Both the position numbers and the translations under genes were made by a program. Positions 33,204 to 46,198 of a stretch of 64,000 nucleotides of DNA are shown here, in pieces. Under the pieces are notes generated by a model. It made no database searches, was not told where the DNA came from, and saw nothing but the letters and a program-made list of their open reading frames with translations. The number at the start of each line of letters is the position of its first letter. Positions within the stretch are counted from its first letter, which is position 1. The stretch is from Lentisphaerota bacterium (GTDB lineage Bacteria; Verrucomicrobiota; Lentisphaeria; Oligosphaerales; JABHEG01): the NCBI GenBank assembly GCA_018676675.1, contig JABHEG010000200.1, positions 1 through 64,000 on the forward strand, read 5' to 3'.

Positions 33204-35567
33204 TCACTGCCCCGCGGTTCCGTTCCCGGCCGCCGGCTCAACCGCCTGAGGCTCAGCCCCGTCAGCGGCAGCCATCACCGGCGAAAGGGGCCGGTCGCTG
33301 GAGAGAACGATCATGTCCCCTATGATCTGGAGGGCTTCGTCCAGGACAGGATCGGTAGCCTGTTCATCTTCGGAGGACGCTGATGAGCCCCGGCGACGTT
33401 TCCGAGGCTTGGACTTCTTGAGCTTCTCCGACCAGGCCTCTTCCTCCTGCTGGAGTTCTACCCGCTTGGCCTTGCTGAGGGTCAGTGTCTTTCTGTCTCG
33501 CCGCTCGGCGAAACGCTCGATATCCTCAAGCATGGCCTGGTAATCGGGGTCACGGCTCATCCGCTCCTGTGATCGCTCGGACAGAGCCGGCACGTACGGG
33601 GTCACATCCACAAAAGGCTCCGTTTCGAGGGCCTCAATCTCGTCCCAGGGCATAACGTGCGGCAGATGCTCCTCCCCGAGTTCCATGTGATCAGTGAACG
33701 ACGCAAACGTCACATCAGGGGTGACGCCTTTCACCTGGGTCGAGCCCCCGGTCACACGATAGAATTTGGCCATCGTGAACTTGAGCGAACCGGCTTTCTT
33801 CTGCCGGAAGATTGGCGTCCGACGCAACCGATCATCGAGATGAAAAACAGTCTGGACGGTTCCCTTTCCGTGCGATCGCTTCTCGCCGACAATCACGCCA
33901 CGCCGGTGGTCCTGGATGGCAGCCGCAACAATCTCCGAGGCGGAAGCGCTGAGCCGATCGATCAAGACGAGCAGCGGGCCGTCGTAGATGGTCTCCGGGT
34001 CCGGGTCGTGCCGTTTTTTCACCTGTCCACGAGCATCACGGACCTGTACGACCGGTCCCTCAGGAAAGAACAGCCCGGCAAGTTCGATCGCCTCCTCAAG
34101 GCTCCCGCCACCGTTGGATCTCAGGTCCAGGATGAGCCCCGTCATCCCCTTTTCCTTGGCCTCGGAGATCAGGCGTCGGACGTCGCGAGTTGAGCTCTTG
34201 TAGTCTTTCGCCCCTGAGTTCTTGGCCCTGAAGTCCGCATAGAAGGAAGGCAGGTAGATAATGCCTATCCTGGCCTCTCGGGCAGCGTTCTCCTCCGCCT
34301 TGTCCTCTCCCGGCGTAGCAGTTGCCTCGAGCGGCAGCATGATCGGGCGGACCTCGCTCTTCGCTTCCTGGTCGGTGAGCTTCACTTCATCGCGAACGAT
34401 GTCTACCACGACAGGAACACTGCCCAGCCCTTTGCCGGCTTCGAGCACAGTCAGATAGACGGTCGTACCTTTAGGGCCACGAATCATCTTCACGACTTTT
34501 CTCAGGGGCATATCAATGACGTCGACCGATTCCTGGTTCTCCTGGGCGACAGCAATGATCCGGTCACCTTCCTTGAGCTGCCCATCAAGTTCGGCAGGCC
34601 CACCTGCGATAATCCCAGCCACCTTCACGAACGAGTCTTCGGTGTTCAGCAACGCACCTATTCCCTGCAGGGAGAGCTTCATCGCGATATTGAAATCTTC
34701 CTCCGTGTCCGGGGCCATGTACACCGAGTGAGGATCGAAGATACGGGTCAGAGAAGAGAGGAACAGTTCCACGACTTCGAGCCCTTCCCGCGATTCGACC
34801 TGGCGCAGGTAACGCTCATAAAATTGCAGCACGCGCTCTTTAGGCGTCTTGCGGGGCACAACTGGGGCGGAGGCTTTTTCCTTGGCGCCCCCAGGTGCAG
34901 CGCCCCCCTCGTCCGGGGTGTCGCCCCCCTCGCCTTCCGGTTGCTTCTCCTGCTGTTGCTCCTCGGGCGTGGCCTTCTTCTGCCTGGAGACTTCCATCAT
35001 CTGGTAGACAAGCATGTTGTTCTTGATCCGTTTGCGCCACACCTCATCCAGCTCCGAGACAGACGCACACCAAGGCAGCTCGGACCGGTCAAGGATCATC
35101 TGTTCATCTTTGGTGAAATCGAAGGGCACTTCGAGGCGAGACTTGACGAAAGCCACGCGTTCCCGAACCCGCTGCACATAGCGTTCGTAGACGTCGAAGG
35201 CGATGGTCACCTGCCCTTGCAGCACCAGGTCATCAAGGATCGTCTGGTAGCTCTGGAATTCTTTGATGTCAGCCGCCAACAGGAAGCTCCGGTTGTGGTC
35301 CAGTCGGTCAAAGAACTCGTCAAACAGCTTCTCCGACACGCTGTCGTCGATACGTCGATGGGAGTAGTGGTAGCGGGACATCAGGCTTGCGACATACTTA
35401 CTGACAACCTTTTCAACTGCTCCGGGGCCGTTGCCCCTGGCTGCCGCCAGCGCGCGCAGACCGGTCACACTGACCCAGACCAGGACTGCGGTTGTGACCA
35501 CAGTCGTCAGCCGTTTCAGCATTCGTCTCGTGATGGCTCTCCGGGCCTTGGTTCGCGTCATCGCCAT
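33204..35567 (-). CDS. Carboxy-terminal processing (tail-specific) protease, S41A family
   Basis: A 787-residue Prc/Tsp-like periplasmic protease. An N-terminal signal or anchor segment (about residues 19-45) precedes a helical domain, and a low-complexity Glu/Gly-rich insert (about 205-235). A PDZ domain ('MKLSLQGIGALLN...VAGIIAGGPAELDGQLKEGDRIIAV') and the S41 catalytic domain follow. The catalytic Ser is in 'RLSASASEIVAAAIQD' and Lys in 'SHGKGTVQ'. The C-terminal domain is that of the longer Prc type. It trims or destroys exported proteins from their C-termini. Of two start ATGs, 35561 has better Shine-Dalgarno spacing. It sits between dciA and grpE. Confidence 0.93.
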   Translation of the reverse strand: MAMTRTKARRAITRRMLKRLTTVVTTAVLVWVSVTGLRALAAARGNGPGAVEKVVSKYVASLMSRYHYSHRRIDDSVSEKLFDEFFDRLDHNRSFLLAADIKEFQSYQTILDDLVLQGQVTIAFDVYERYVQRVRERVAFVKSRLEVPFDFTKDEQMILDRSELPWCASVSELDEVWRKRIKNNMLVYQMMEVSRQKKATPEEQQQEKQPEGEGGDTPDEGGAAPGGAKEKASAPVVPRKTPKERVLQFYERYLRQVESREGLEVVELFLSSLTRIFDPHSVYMAPDTEEDFNIAMKLSLQGIGALLNTEDSFVKVAGIIAGGPAELDGQLKEGDRIIAVAQENQESVDVIDMPLRKVVKMIRGPKGTTVYLTVLEAGKGLGSVPVVVDIVRDEVKLTDQEAKSEVRPIMLPLEATATPGEDKAEENAAREARIGIIYLPSFYADFRAKNSGAKDYKSSTRDVRRLISEAKEKGMTGLILDLRSNGGGSLEEAIELAGLFFPEGPVVQVRDARGQVKKRHDPDPETIYDGPLLVLIDRLSASASEIVAAAIQDHRRGVIVGEKRSHGKGTVQTVFHLDDRLRRTPIFRQKKAGSLKFTMAKFYRVTGGSTQVKGVTPDVTFASFTDHMELGEEHLPHVMPWDEIEALETEPFVDVTPYVPALSERSQERMSRDPDYQAMLEDIERFAERRDRKTLTLSKAKRVELQQEEEAWSEKLKKSKPRKRRRGSSASSEDEQATDPVLDEALQIIGDMIVLSSDRPLSPVMAAADGAEPQAVEPAAGNGTAGQ

Positions 35568-35618
35568 ATCTCCAATCGTCGATAGTTCAGGCTCGCCCGT
35601 CCACAGGTTCGGGCCGCA

Positions 35619-36203
35619 TCAGTCATCGCTCTTGCCTCGTTCCCCCGACCGTTCTTCTGCCCCGTTCCACCGTTTCCCACCTCGTCCAGCTCGGGGGCCT
35701 TGGGCCCCCTCGCGAGCGCCCGACGCGACGTACCGCCCCGCCGGGACGAATCTCACATCGGTTATCTGGCCATCAGTCATCGCTTCAAGTTTGACCACAA
35801 TCTGCGGTCTTCGTTCCCATTTGAGTATGTAAAGCCAAGACGAGTTTCTTACCTCGACCTCGAGAATTCCTCGACGAATCGCGGCGGGTACGCTTTGATC
35901 GGCGACATCAGATCCCACGCAATCAGCCCATTGGTGACGAATGGCCTCAAGCAACGCCATGTCCCGGCTGCCGATCTTTGCGAGCACGCCAGTCAACACA
36001 TCGGACACGTCCCGGGCCGGCGTCTGGTGAGCGACAATCTCCTCAGTGGAAAAGTCAGCCCCGTACCAGTCCCGCAGCGTCTGTTCACGACGCCACTCCA
36101 CCCGGTTGGCTCCCCGAGAAAAGTGGGTGCGTTTCCGGTTGCCGTCCCGGTTGAGCCAACGGCCCGTGCCTTCCCCGGGAGTCTGCGCCGGTTCTTTTGC
36201 CAT
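35619..36203 (-). CDS. DciA-like DUF721 protein (replicative helicase loader/operator)
   Basis: A 194-residue protein. The region 'AIRHQWADCVGSDVADQSVPAAIRRGILEVEVRNSSWLYILKWERRPQIV' is the DUF721 (KH-like) fold of DciA, which interacts with DnaB helicase in bacteria lacking DnaC/DnaI. The N-terminal 70 residues are basic and the C-terminal 30 are Gly/Arg-rich, both probably disordered. The ATG at 36203 was chosen as the start of the plausible reading; 20 codons further upstream are open. It heads the dciA-protease-grpE-dnaJ run. Confidence 0.75.
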   Translation of the reverse strand: MAKEPAQTPGEGTGRWLNRDGNRKRTHFSRGANRVEWRREQTLRDWYGADFSTEEIVAHQTPARDVSDVLTGVLAKIGSRDMALLEAIRHQWADCVGSDVADQSVPAAIRRGILEVEVRNSSWLYILKWERRPQIVVKLEAMTDGQITDVRFVPAGRYVASGAREGAQGPRAGRGGKRWNGAEERSGERGKSDD

Positions 36204-36395
36204 ATTGCGGTCTGCCTTACAGCTGCTATGGATCTCACCAACGGATTCCCGTGCCGAGTCCACTCGTCAACGCTGCCTGGCCACGCCAGGCAAGACCGGT
36301 ATTGTACAGGCGTAGCGGACGTCCGGGCCGCGGGACGCCTCGGGTCCGCCACCCCCTCACCAGTTACGAACTGTAATCTACCGGGAGGATACGCG

Positions 36396-37082
36396 ATGTC
36401 GACCACCGCCGTCGGCGAAAGACTGGGCCGTGTCGTCGCTGACATCGCCGCCCATTCCGAGCAGGCCGGACGAGCAGGGAACGCTGTAAGCCTGGTCGCG
36501 GTCTCAAAGACAGTCAGCACAGACATCGTGCTGCAGGCTCACGACGCGGGACACCGGGCCTTTGGCGAGAACCGCCCCCAGGAGCTCGAACGCAAAGCTC
36601 GTGAACTGCCGGACGACTGCGAATGGCACATGATCGGGCACCTGCAGAAGAACAAGGTCCGTCCCGTCTGCCGTCATGCCCACTGGATCCATTCGGTAGA
36701 CTCACCTGCCCTCCTGAAACGCATTGACCGAATCGCCGGGGAGGAAGGGACCTGTCCGAATGTCCTGATCCAGGTCAATATCACAGGAGAAGACACGAAG
36801 GCAGGCGTTGATCCAGCTGAAGTCCGCCCCATCCTGGATGCCGCGGCTGAATGCCGTAACCTCACCTGCGCCGGCCTGATGACGATGGCGCCTTTCGGAG
36901 CTTCAGAGGCGCTGTTAAGGGAGGCCTTTGGGGGCCTTCGTCAGCTGCGTGACAAGCTGGTGGTCGAGGGTGAATGCCAGCTTCCTCACCTCTCAATGGG
37001 GATGTCTGGAGACTACCGGATCGCCATCGCCGAGGGTGCCACAATGGTCCGCATCGGCACAGCCGTATTCGGGGCTCGCTGA
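36396..37082 (+). CDS. YggS-family pyridoxal-phosphate homeostasis protein
   Basis: A 228-residue PLP-binding alanine-racemase-fold protein involved in vitamin B6 and amino-acid homeostasis. The Schiff-base lysine is in 'LVAVSKTVS' near residue 36. 'FGENRPQELERK', 'WHMIGHLQKNKV', 'IHSVDS', 'VLIQVNI' and 'LSMGMSGDYRIAIAEGATMVRIGTAVFG' are all family landmarks, the last binding the PLP phosphate. A strong GGGAGGAT site precedes the ATG at 36396. It is divergent from dciA and convergent with the amidohydrolase gene. Confidence 0.95.
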   Translation: MSTTAVGERLGRVVADIAAHSEQAGRAGNAVSLVAVSKTVSTDIVLQAHDAGHRAFGENRPQELERKARELPDDCEWHMIGHLQKNKVRPVCRHAHWIHSVDSPALLKRIDRIAGEEGTCPNVLIQVNITGEDTKAGVDPAEVRPILDAAAECRNLTCAGLMTMAPFGASEALLREAFGGLRQLRDKLVVEGECQLPHLSMGMSGDYRIAIAEGATMVRIGTAVFGAR

Positions 37083-37095
37083 CCAGCTGTTGAGG

Positions 37096-37935
37096 CTACC
37101 GAACCGGCAACCCGTAGGCCCGTCTCGCATTCGTACTGAAACACCGTGACACCGCCTCCGGACCTTTGCCTCGAAAAAAGGTCAACGCGACACGCAGCGC
37201 GGCCTCGAAGGGGGTGGCTCGCTCACACACGGGCCAGTCGCTTCCCCAGATCAGGCGTTCTTCCCCGAACGTCGTCCACAGCGCCTCAAACACCGGTGCG
37301 TAGAACGCTGGTTCCACCGGAGCGGGTGTGGGCACGGCAAGCTCGGTCGCGGCGGATGCCTTCATGAAGACATTCGGTTCAGCCGCCAGCATGGCCATCC
37401 GTTCGGCCCACTCGGTCGGCGGCTCCGCACCGTCAATCTTGACCAACCCCATATGATTGACCACAATGGGGAGCGAGGGCAAGCGCCCGGCAACGGTGGC
37501 GATGCCGGGAGCATGGGACGCATTGCCAAGGACATCAAGGCCAAGCCCGGCATCCGCCAGACGTTCCATATCCTCCATGAAGGCGGGTCTGTCCACATCG
37601 TCAAACCACGTCCCCCCCAGACGAATCCCCCGGAACAACGGGTTGGATGAGAACCGGGCAAGGTACTCGCGGAAGTGTTCCGAACACGGTTCGAGATGGC
37701 CCACAACCCCCACGATGAACGGGTCGCGCTCGGCAAGCTCCAGAAGCCACTGGTTGTCCTCCAGCCACCCACTTGCCTCGACAACCACCGTTCCCACCAC
37801 ACCGCAGGGCTCGGCTATCTCCCGGTAGTGATCCGGCAACACCGTTCGGTACAGGACGTCGTCAGACTGGGGCGGCCAGGGAACGCCCTCCCTACGGTGA
37901 GGATCGTAGAAGTGCGTATGCGTGTCAATGAACAT
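37096..37935 (-). CDS. Amidohydrolase-family (TIM-barrel) lactonase-like hydrolase
   Basis: A 279-residue amidohydrolase-2 protein beginning 'FIDTHTHFYDP' (HxH metal motif) with 'GIRLGG', 'PIVVNHMG' and 'LIWGSDWP' near the C-terminus, the pattern of L-fucono-lactonase and 2-pyrone-4,6-dicarboxylate lactonase relatives. It would hydrolyse a sugar lactone or similar ring. The next gene upstream on the same strand is a Gfo/Idh/MocA oxidoreductase, which could make the lactone; the two are probably an operon (65-bp gap). Exact substrate unknown. Confidence 0.85.
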   Translation of the reverse strand: MFIDTHTHFYDPHRREGVPWPPQSDDVLYRTVLPDHYREIAEPCGVVGTVVVEASGWLEDNQWLLELAERDPFIVGVVGHLEPCSEHFREYLARFSSNPLFRGIRLGGTWFDDVDRPAFMEDMERLADAGLGLDVLGNASHAPGIATVAGRLPSLPIVVNHMGLVKIDGAEPPTEWAERMAMLAAEPNVFMKASAATELAVPTPAPVEPAFYAPVFEALWTTFGEERLIWGSDWPVCERATPFEAALRVALTFFRGKGPEAVSRCFSTNARRAYGLPVR

Positions 37936-38000
37936 GGCAGGTTTCCCAGACTTTCAGTTCAGCACATCATAGATGGGATCGGGCAGTTTGCGGAAGTCGA

Positions 38001-38957
38001 TCAGACAGCTGCCTTGGCTCGAATGGTCCAGCGACTTGCGCTGAGTTCCTCACCCAAGCTCAGCGGCAAGGGTTCTCGACCGACAAAGGCGCCGATCACC
38101 CGGTCAAACCAACTCGGACATGGGGCTTCCGTATCCAGGTCGAGGGGGTCCTTCCCATCCCGCAGCAGGCGGGCAGACTTACGAAGAGCATCCGTCTCCA
38201 CGATACCGCGCGTGCCGAAAATGCGAACGATCTCGTATCCCCATGCGAGCTGTTTCGCGGGGTTGAGGTAGTTGCAGACGGCGCTGGCCAGGCCGCCATT
38301 GGCCAACGTCATGATCATGGAAACAGCCCGACGACACTCGCTGTTGGGGTGGTCGTTCCCGAACGTTGTTTCCCGGATCTGCATGTCGGTGACAGCCACC
38401 CCTGCCACGATTTCCACGAATCGAACGGGGTAAACGCCCACCTGCAGGGCCAATCCCCCGTCCAACGCTTCGTCAGCGGGCCGCCAGTCACCCCAGGGGT
38501 AACATTTCTGGGCCAGCACCTGCACAACGTCGCCGATCGCGCCCGAGGCGACACACTCCCGAGCTGCGTTGTACGGTTGCTCAAACCCCGTTCCCCCCAT
38601 CTCATGGTACTGACAGCCGGTCTCTTCGCAAGCTGCCACGATCGCGTCCAACCCGGCCTCCGTCAGCGCGGACGGTTTCTCCCCATAGGCGTGTTTCCCA
38701 GCCCGCATCGCCCTGACCGCATCGCTCGCCTGGTCCGCTCGACGGGGGGAACAGAGACTGACGACATCAACGCGGTCGTCAGCCAGGAGTTCGTCCAGCG
38801 TCTGATAGCGCGGCACATCTCCCGCCTGTGTCGGCAAGGGGCGTCCCCCAAACGCACTCACGGCCACCAGTTCGGCATCCGCATGCCCATTGACGAGTCC
38901 CTGCACTTGGTGCCCATTCGTCCCGTAGAGCCCAATCCCAAGTTTGCCTGAGGTCAT
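38001..38957 (-). CDS. Gfo/Idh/MocA-family oxidoreductase
   Basis: A 318-residue NAD(P)-dependent sugar dehydrogenase-type protein. The N-terminal Rossmann fold starts 'LGIGLYGTNGHQ' (a variant of GxGxxG). 'DVVSLCSPRRADQASDAVRAMRAGKHAYGEKP' contains the conserved EKP lysine. The C-terminal alpha/beta domain carries 'ALDGGLALQVGVYPVRFVEIVAG'. Members oxidise sugar hydroxyls, often on inositols or uronates. It is upstream of, and probably cotranscribed with, the lactonase-like gene, suggesting a two-step sugar oxidation. Confidence 0.88.
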   Translation of the reverse strand: MTSGKLGIGLYGTNGHQVQGLVNGHADAELVAVSAFGGRPLPTQAGDVPRYQTLDELLADDRVDVVSLCSPRRADQASDAVRAMRAGKHAYGEKPSALTEAGLDAIVAACEETGCQYHEMGGTGFEQPYNAARECVASGAIGDVVQVLAQKCYPWGDWRPADEALDGGLALQVGVYPVRFVEIVAGVAVTDMQIRETTFGNDHPNSECRRAVSMIMTLANGGLASAVCNYLNPAKQLAWGYEIVRIFGTRGIVETDALRKSARLLRDGKDPLDLDTEAPCPSWFDRVIGAFVGREPLPLSLGEELSASRWTIRAKAAV

Positions 38958-39071
38958 CGCTGTATGCTCCCATGTGAGATTCGGAGAAGATCCGGGTGAG
39001 TGCGTCCCTGGCGGAGGGATGACCGCCGTATGTGAATGCCCAAGCCCGGAAGAATCGGGCCACCGTCGCGG

Positions 39072-42287
<3,216 letters not shown>

Positions 42288-42482
42288 AATTGCCTCCGGA
42301 ACCACTGCACCGACATGAAACAGGCGGCAGGTCAAGCGCAGAGAAAAACGCAGGGGCTGGCCTCCCCGGATTGGGGCACTTCACCAAAGCAGCGCCCGAT
42401 CTGACCGGGAACACTGCTGGTTTGGCGCCTCCGATGGCTGAATGTATCGCCCCCCGTGAAGGCGTCAAGCATATCGACCAGG

Positions 42483-43118
42483 CTACCCGGGAAGCTCAAG
42501 CCCAAACTCTGCCAGCCGACTCAGGACCTCTTCAGTTGGCAGGCCGATCACGTTGGATCGGGGTCCATCGATCGCGGCCACGATCATGTGACCATGCTCC
42601 TGGATGGCATAGGCTCCAGCCTTGTCGAGGGTGTTCACCAACCCACAGTACGTATCGATCTCCGCGTCTGTGAGTTCCCCAAAGCGCACTGCGGTTCGGC
42701 ACACCCACGCCGCCTCGTGAACGGGCACCCCGCGGACAATGCAGACTCCAGTCAATACGTGATGCGTTCGGCCCGAAAGCCGACGGAGGAAGATCCGGGC
42801 CTCGGCCACCGAGGACGGCTTGCCGTAGACCTCCTGGCCGAGGACCACGACGGTGTCGGCCCCAAGCACGACAGCCCCGGGCAGACGTTCGCTGACGCAC
42901 CCGGCTTTCAGGCGGGCCAACCGCAATACATACTCCGCGGGTACCTCCCCGGGATGTTGCGTCTCGTCCACATCGGCCGGCTCAATGACAGGGCGGAGGC
43001 CGGCTTCACGTAGCAGCAGTCGCCGTCGCGGGGATGCAGAGGCGAGAACAAACGGTGGATGGGGTGAGAGGGATCCCTCTCCGGACGTGTCCGAGTCGTT
43101 GGCGTTCTGGGTGCTCAC
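42483..43118 (-). CDS. maf: Maf-family nucleoside triphosphate pyrophosphatase
   Basis: A 211-residue Maf/HAM1-type pyrophosphatase thought to cleave non-canonical or regulatory nucleotides. 'LASASPRRRLLL' (substrate loop), 'LGADTVVVL', 'GKPSSVAEA' and 'DKAGAYAIQEHG' are the family landmarks; the last resembles the dTTP/UTP-specific YhdE subgroup. The N-terminal 22 residues are extra and probably disordered. It lies 39 bases downstream of der on the same strand. Confidence 0.92.
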   Translation of the reverse strand: MSTQNANDSDTSGEGSLSPHPPFVLASASPRRRLLLREAGLRPVIEPADVDETQHPGEVPAEYVLRLARLKAGCVSERLPGAVVLGADTVVVLGQEVYGKPSSVAEARIFLRRLSGRTHHVLTGVCIVRGVPVHEAAWVCRTAVRFGELTDAEIDTYCGLVNTLDKAGAYAIQEHGHMIVAAIDGPRSNVIGLPTEEVLSRLAEFGLELPG

Positions 43119-43157
43119 GGCAATCAGTCCAGTGTGAGGGGCATCGCACAGCGGCAG

Positions 43158-44636
43158 CTACTTCTTCTTTTTCTTGCGCCAGCCTTTGCGGCGAGATTCA
43201 TGCCGAGCGTTTGCCTGGCGCACCTTGCGCTTCTCACGCACTACCCCGGCGATCGCCTGGCGCCCACCGTGTTCGCTCTCCTTGTCCGTTCGCCGTTCAC
43301 GCAGCTCAATCTCGATCGGCAGCCCGGTCTCAGGAAAGAAGGCCTCCCGAAACTGATTCTCCAGGAAACGCAGGTAGTTGGCCGAACAGGCTTCTTTGTG
43401 GTTGACGAAGAGCAGGAAACGCGGGGGTGGGTTGCCCTTCATGGTCGCGTACATGACCTTGAGTATACGGTTTCCCGTACTGCTTGGCGGGTTGCGCATC
43501 AGCACATCCTGCACGAAGCGGTTGACCACGGACGTCGGGACTTTGATCCGCATCTGCTCCCGCAACCTGACCAGAAGATCGAACACGGAGTCGAGACTGT
43601 ACCCACTCAACGCACAGATGACCGCCATCGGCGCATGCTGCATAAAGCGCAAGCGATCACGGAAGAGGGCGATCAGGTCCTTCTGCTTCATCTGGCCTGA
43701 CAGTAAATCCCACTTGTTAACGATCAGTATGCAAGGCTTTCTCGCATCGTTGATCATACGGGCAATTCGTCGATCCTGTGCGGTGGCGGGTGCCGTAGCA
43801 TCGAGGACAAAGAGGACGGCATCGCTTCGGCGAATGGCGCTTTCTGCCCGGGTCGCGCTGAAGAACTCAACCACGGTGTCCACCTGGCGTTGCCGGCGCA
43901 GGCCTGCGGTGTCAATCAGAGCCATCGGCACGTCATGATCCCCGTGGCTGAACCGGAAGGGCACATCGACAGCGTCGCGGGTCGTCCCGGCGATCTCACT
44001 GACCATCACCCGGTCCTCACCGAGAATGCAGTTGACAAGCGAAGACTTCCCGACATTCGGTCGGCCGACCACAGCCAGTTGCATCGCCGGCGGTTCGGCG
44101 GGCTGCGCATCGCTTTCGGGCAGGAGGGCGAAACAGCGCTCCATCAACTCTCTAATGCCGTAGTTCTGTGTGCATGATGTGGGTATCAGGGCAGGGGCGC
44201 TGAGATCCGCAAATTCAGCTCCGGCTGACTCCCTGTAGGCATCGTTGTCGGCCTTGTTGGCCGCCATCACCACCGTGCACTCGGAGGCCCGCAGTAGATC
44301 ACCGATCTCATGGTCCAAGGGAGTTGTCCCGCAATGGCAGTCCACAACCCAGATGACAACGTCCGCATCTTCGACCACGGCCGCGACCTGGTCACGGATA
44401 AGACCATCGAACGTGTCAACCCGCTTTTCCTTCACGAGGACGCCCAAGCCACCGGTGTCAACCAGCAGGCAATGGTGCCCAAGGCGGTGAACGGGGGCCA
44501 CGATGGAATCCCGGGTGACCCCGCTTTGCTCGTGCACGATGGAAATCCGACGCCCGACGATACGGTTGAAAAGCGCGGATTTACCCACATTGGGGCGCCC
44601 AACAATGGCGATGATGGGGAGTTCGTTGTCAGCCAT
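43158..44636 (-). CDS. der: Ribosome biogenesis GTPase Der (EngA)
   Basis: A 492-residue tandem GTPase acting in 50S subunit assembly. Two G domains are evident: 'VGRPNVGKSALFNRIVG' with 'DTGGLG' and 'ANKAD', then 'VGRPNVGKSSLVNCILG' with 'IAGTTRDAVDVPF', 'DTAGL' and 'NKWDL'. They are followed by the KH-like domain and a lysine-rich tail ending in five Lys. Length is typical. The ATG at 44636 is divergent from the secreted peptidase gene. Confidence 0.96.
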   Translation of the reverse strand: MADNELPIIAIVGRPNVGKSALFNRIVGRRISIVHEQSGVTRDSIVAPVHRLGHHCLLVDTGGLGVLVKEKRVDTFDGLIRDQVAAVVEDADVVIWVVDCHCGTTPLDHEIGDLLRASECTVVMAANKADNDAYRESAGAEFADLSAPALIPTSCTQNYGIRELMERCFALLPESDAQPAEPPAMQLAVVGRPNVGKSSLVNCILGEDRVMVSEIAGTTRDAVDVPFRFSHGDHDVPMALIDTAGLRRQRQVDTVVEFFSATRAESAIRRSDAVLFVLDATAPATAQDRRIARMINDARKPCILIVNKWDLLSGQMKQKDLIALFRDRLRFMQHAPMAVICALSGYSLDSVFDLLVRLREQMRIKVPTSVVNRFVQDVLMRNPPSSTGNRILKVMYATMKGNPPPRFLLFVNHKEACSANYLRFLENQFREAFFPETGLPIEIELRERRTDKESEHGGRQAIAGVVREKRKVRQANARHESRRKGWRKKKKK

Positions 44637-44894
44637 GCTCGATCCTGATTGGCAAGTCCGTCAAAACGCGTGCGGAATGCTTCCTGGAAAATCTACAAAA
44701 GTATCTCTGATTCAGCACTTTTCAAGCTCTACAGGCCTCCCCGGAAGGCCTGTCCGCCGGGCGCTCCGGCCCACCGTTTCGTTGCGTTCGTCACCCGGAC
44801 GCCCTTGAGTCGCGCACCCTGCCGCGGCATAGTCCGTAGGAAACCGCGGCGGAAATCCGGCTCCGCGGGCACTGCGGTCAAAGGAACCCTCGTC

Positions 44895-46181
44895 ATGCCC
44901 AAAGCAAAAGCGACCATATGCCTTCTTCTCATCGCCATCGGTGCCGTTCGGGCGGGAGACTGGGACGTCGTTAACCGAGCCCTGGGAATCCCCCTGTTCG
45001 CCCGGGATCCTCTTCTGGGCGAGCTGTCTGAACCAGTAGCAGAGCGGCTGGGACTGGTCCGGCAGTCAGACACCAAACGCCGGCCCATCTGGTCTGGCAA
45101 GAGCATACGAATGGGGGACCTCCCCATCGCTGAACTGCGCCTGTTCACGGACCTCGACAGCACCGTTGACCATGTGGAAATCAATGTCGTCAACAAGGGC
45201 GATTTCTACTCGGAGACGAACGTCCGCGAGTTCGCGCTGGACATCTACAACCATGCCGGGCGGGCCGACAACGCCATCAAGAAAGGATCGGCAAACCTCC
45301 GACGCCGACTCAAGCAAGCCTTCGACAGGCGCTTCGAGGGATCCCGCGACGCCCTGACTGAAACCCTCACCGCTGTTTTTGGGAAGCCGGAACACGAGCA
45401 CATGAAGCAGAGCCGGAGACGCCGCGCGCTGCGTTGGGACTGGCGGGATGTCGCGCTGGTTCTGGATGCGGAAAAGGACGAGTTTCTCATCCTGCGCGTG
45501 CTTCCGCGGAAGCTGGCCGATGGAGGAGGGAGAGGCAAACGCGTGAACGACGGAAAGCTCAAACAACAGCTGCCGAAACGGGTCCTTCAGGCCGAAAGCG
45601 GCGACCGCCTGATCCAGGACATCCCTCTGGTCGATCAGGGCGACAAAGGGTACTGCGCCGTGGCCTCGGGAGAGCGCCTTCTGCGCTACATGGGCATCCC
45701 GGTAGACAGCCACCAGCTTGCGGACCTCGCAAGAACGGACAAGCGCGGGGGAACGACTGAGGACGGCATGGACCACGCCATGCGGGTCATCGCCACCAAG
45801 AACAGGCGCAGCTATCGCCGGATCGGCTCGGAGCCCACCATCAAGACCGTGTCAAAATACATCGACCGCGGCTTGCCGATGCTGTGGAGCGTCAAAGTGA
45901 TCGAGGCATTCGAGGCGGGTGTGCGGACCCGGAATGAAGGACGCGATGCCCCGGGGGGAAGGCGCTGGCGCCTACTGCTGGAGGACGCAAACCGCACGAC
46001 CCGGGCGCTCGAGAAGCAGCGCGGTTCACTCCACATGCGTCTGGTTGTGGGATACAATCCCGAGACGAAGGAGATCGCCTACTCCGACACGTGGACCGGC
46101 CAAGCTGAAATCCTCTGGATCACCGAGCGCGAGGCCCGGGCCATCGGAGGACGAGCCGGCCTCGCCATTCTCATGCCGTAA
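44895..46181 (+). CDS. Secreted C39-like cysteine peptidase family protein
   Basis: A 428-residue protein with a signal peptide (ICLLLIAIGAVRAG). Residues 20-220 form an uncharacterised domain; residues about 240-425 are a papain-like C39 fold with the nucleophile in 'DQGDKGYCAVASGERLLRYMGI', a His in 'LHMRLVVGYN' and an Asp in 'AYSDTWTG'. It is likely a periplasmic or surface protease, though other papain-fold activities are possible. The ATG at 44895 starts the signal peptide; the frame is open 82 codons upstream. It lies 17 bases before the sulfatase gene. Confidence 0.72.
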   Translation: MPKAKATICLLLIAIGAVRAGDWDVVNRALGIPLFARDPLLGELSEPVAERLGLVRQSDTKRRPIWSGKSIRMGDLPIAELRLFTDLDSTVDHVEINVVNKGDFYSETNVREFALDIYNHAGRADNAIKKGSANLRRRLKQAFDRRFEGSRDALTETLTAVFGKPEHEHMKQSRRRRALRWDWRDVALVLDAEKDEFLILRVLPRKLADGGGRGKRVNDGKLKQQLPKRVLQAESGDRLIQDIPLVDQGDKGYCAVASGERLLRYMGIPVDSHQLADLARTDKRGGTTEDGMDHAMRVIATKNRRSYRRIGSEPTIKTVSKYIDRGLPMLWSVKVIEAFEAGVRTRNEGRDAPGGRRWRLLLEDANRTTRALEKQRGSLHMRLVVGYNPETKEIAYSDTWTGQAEILWITEREARAIGGRAGLAILMP

Positions 46182-46198
46182 TCAAGGAGATGCCTGAT

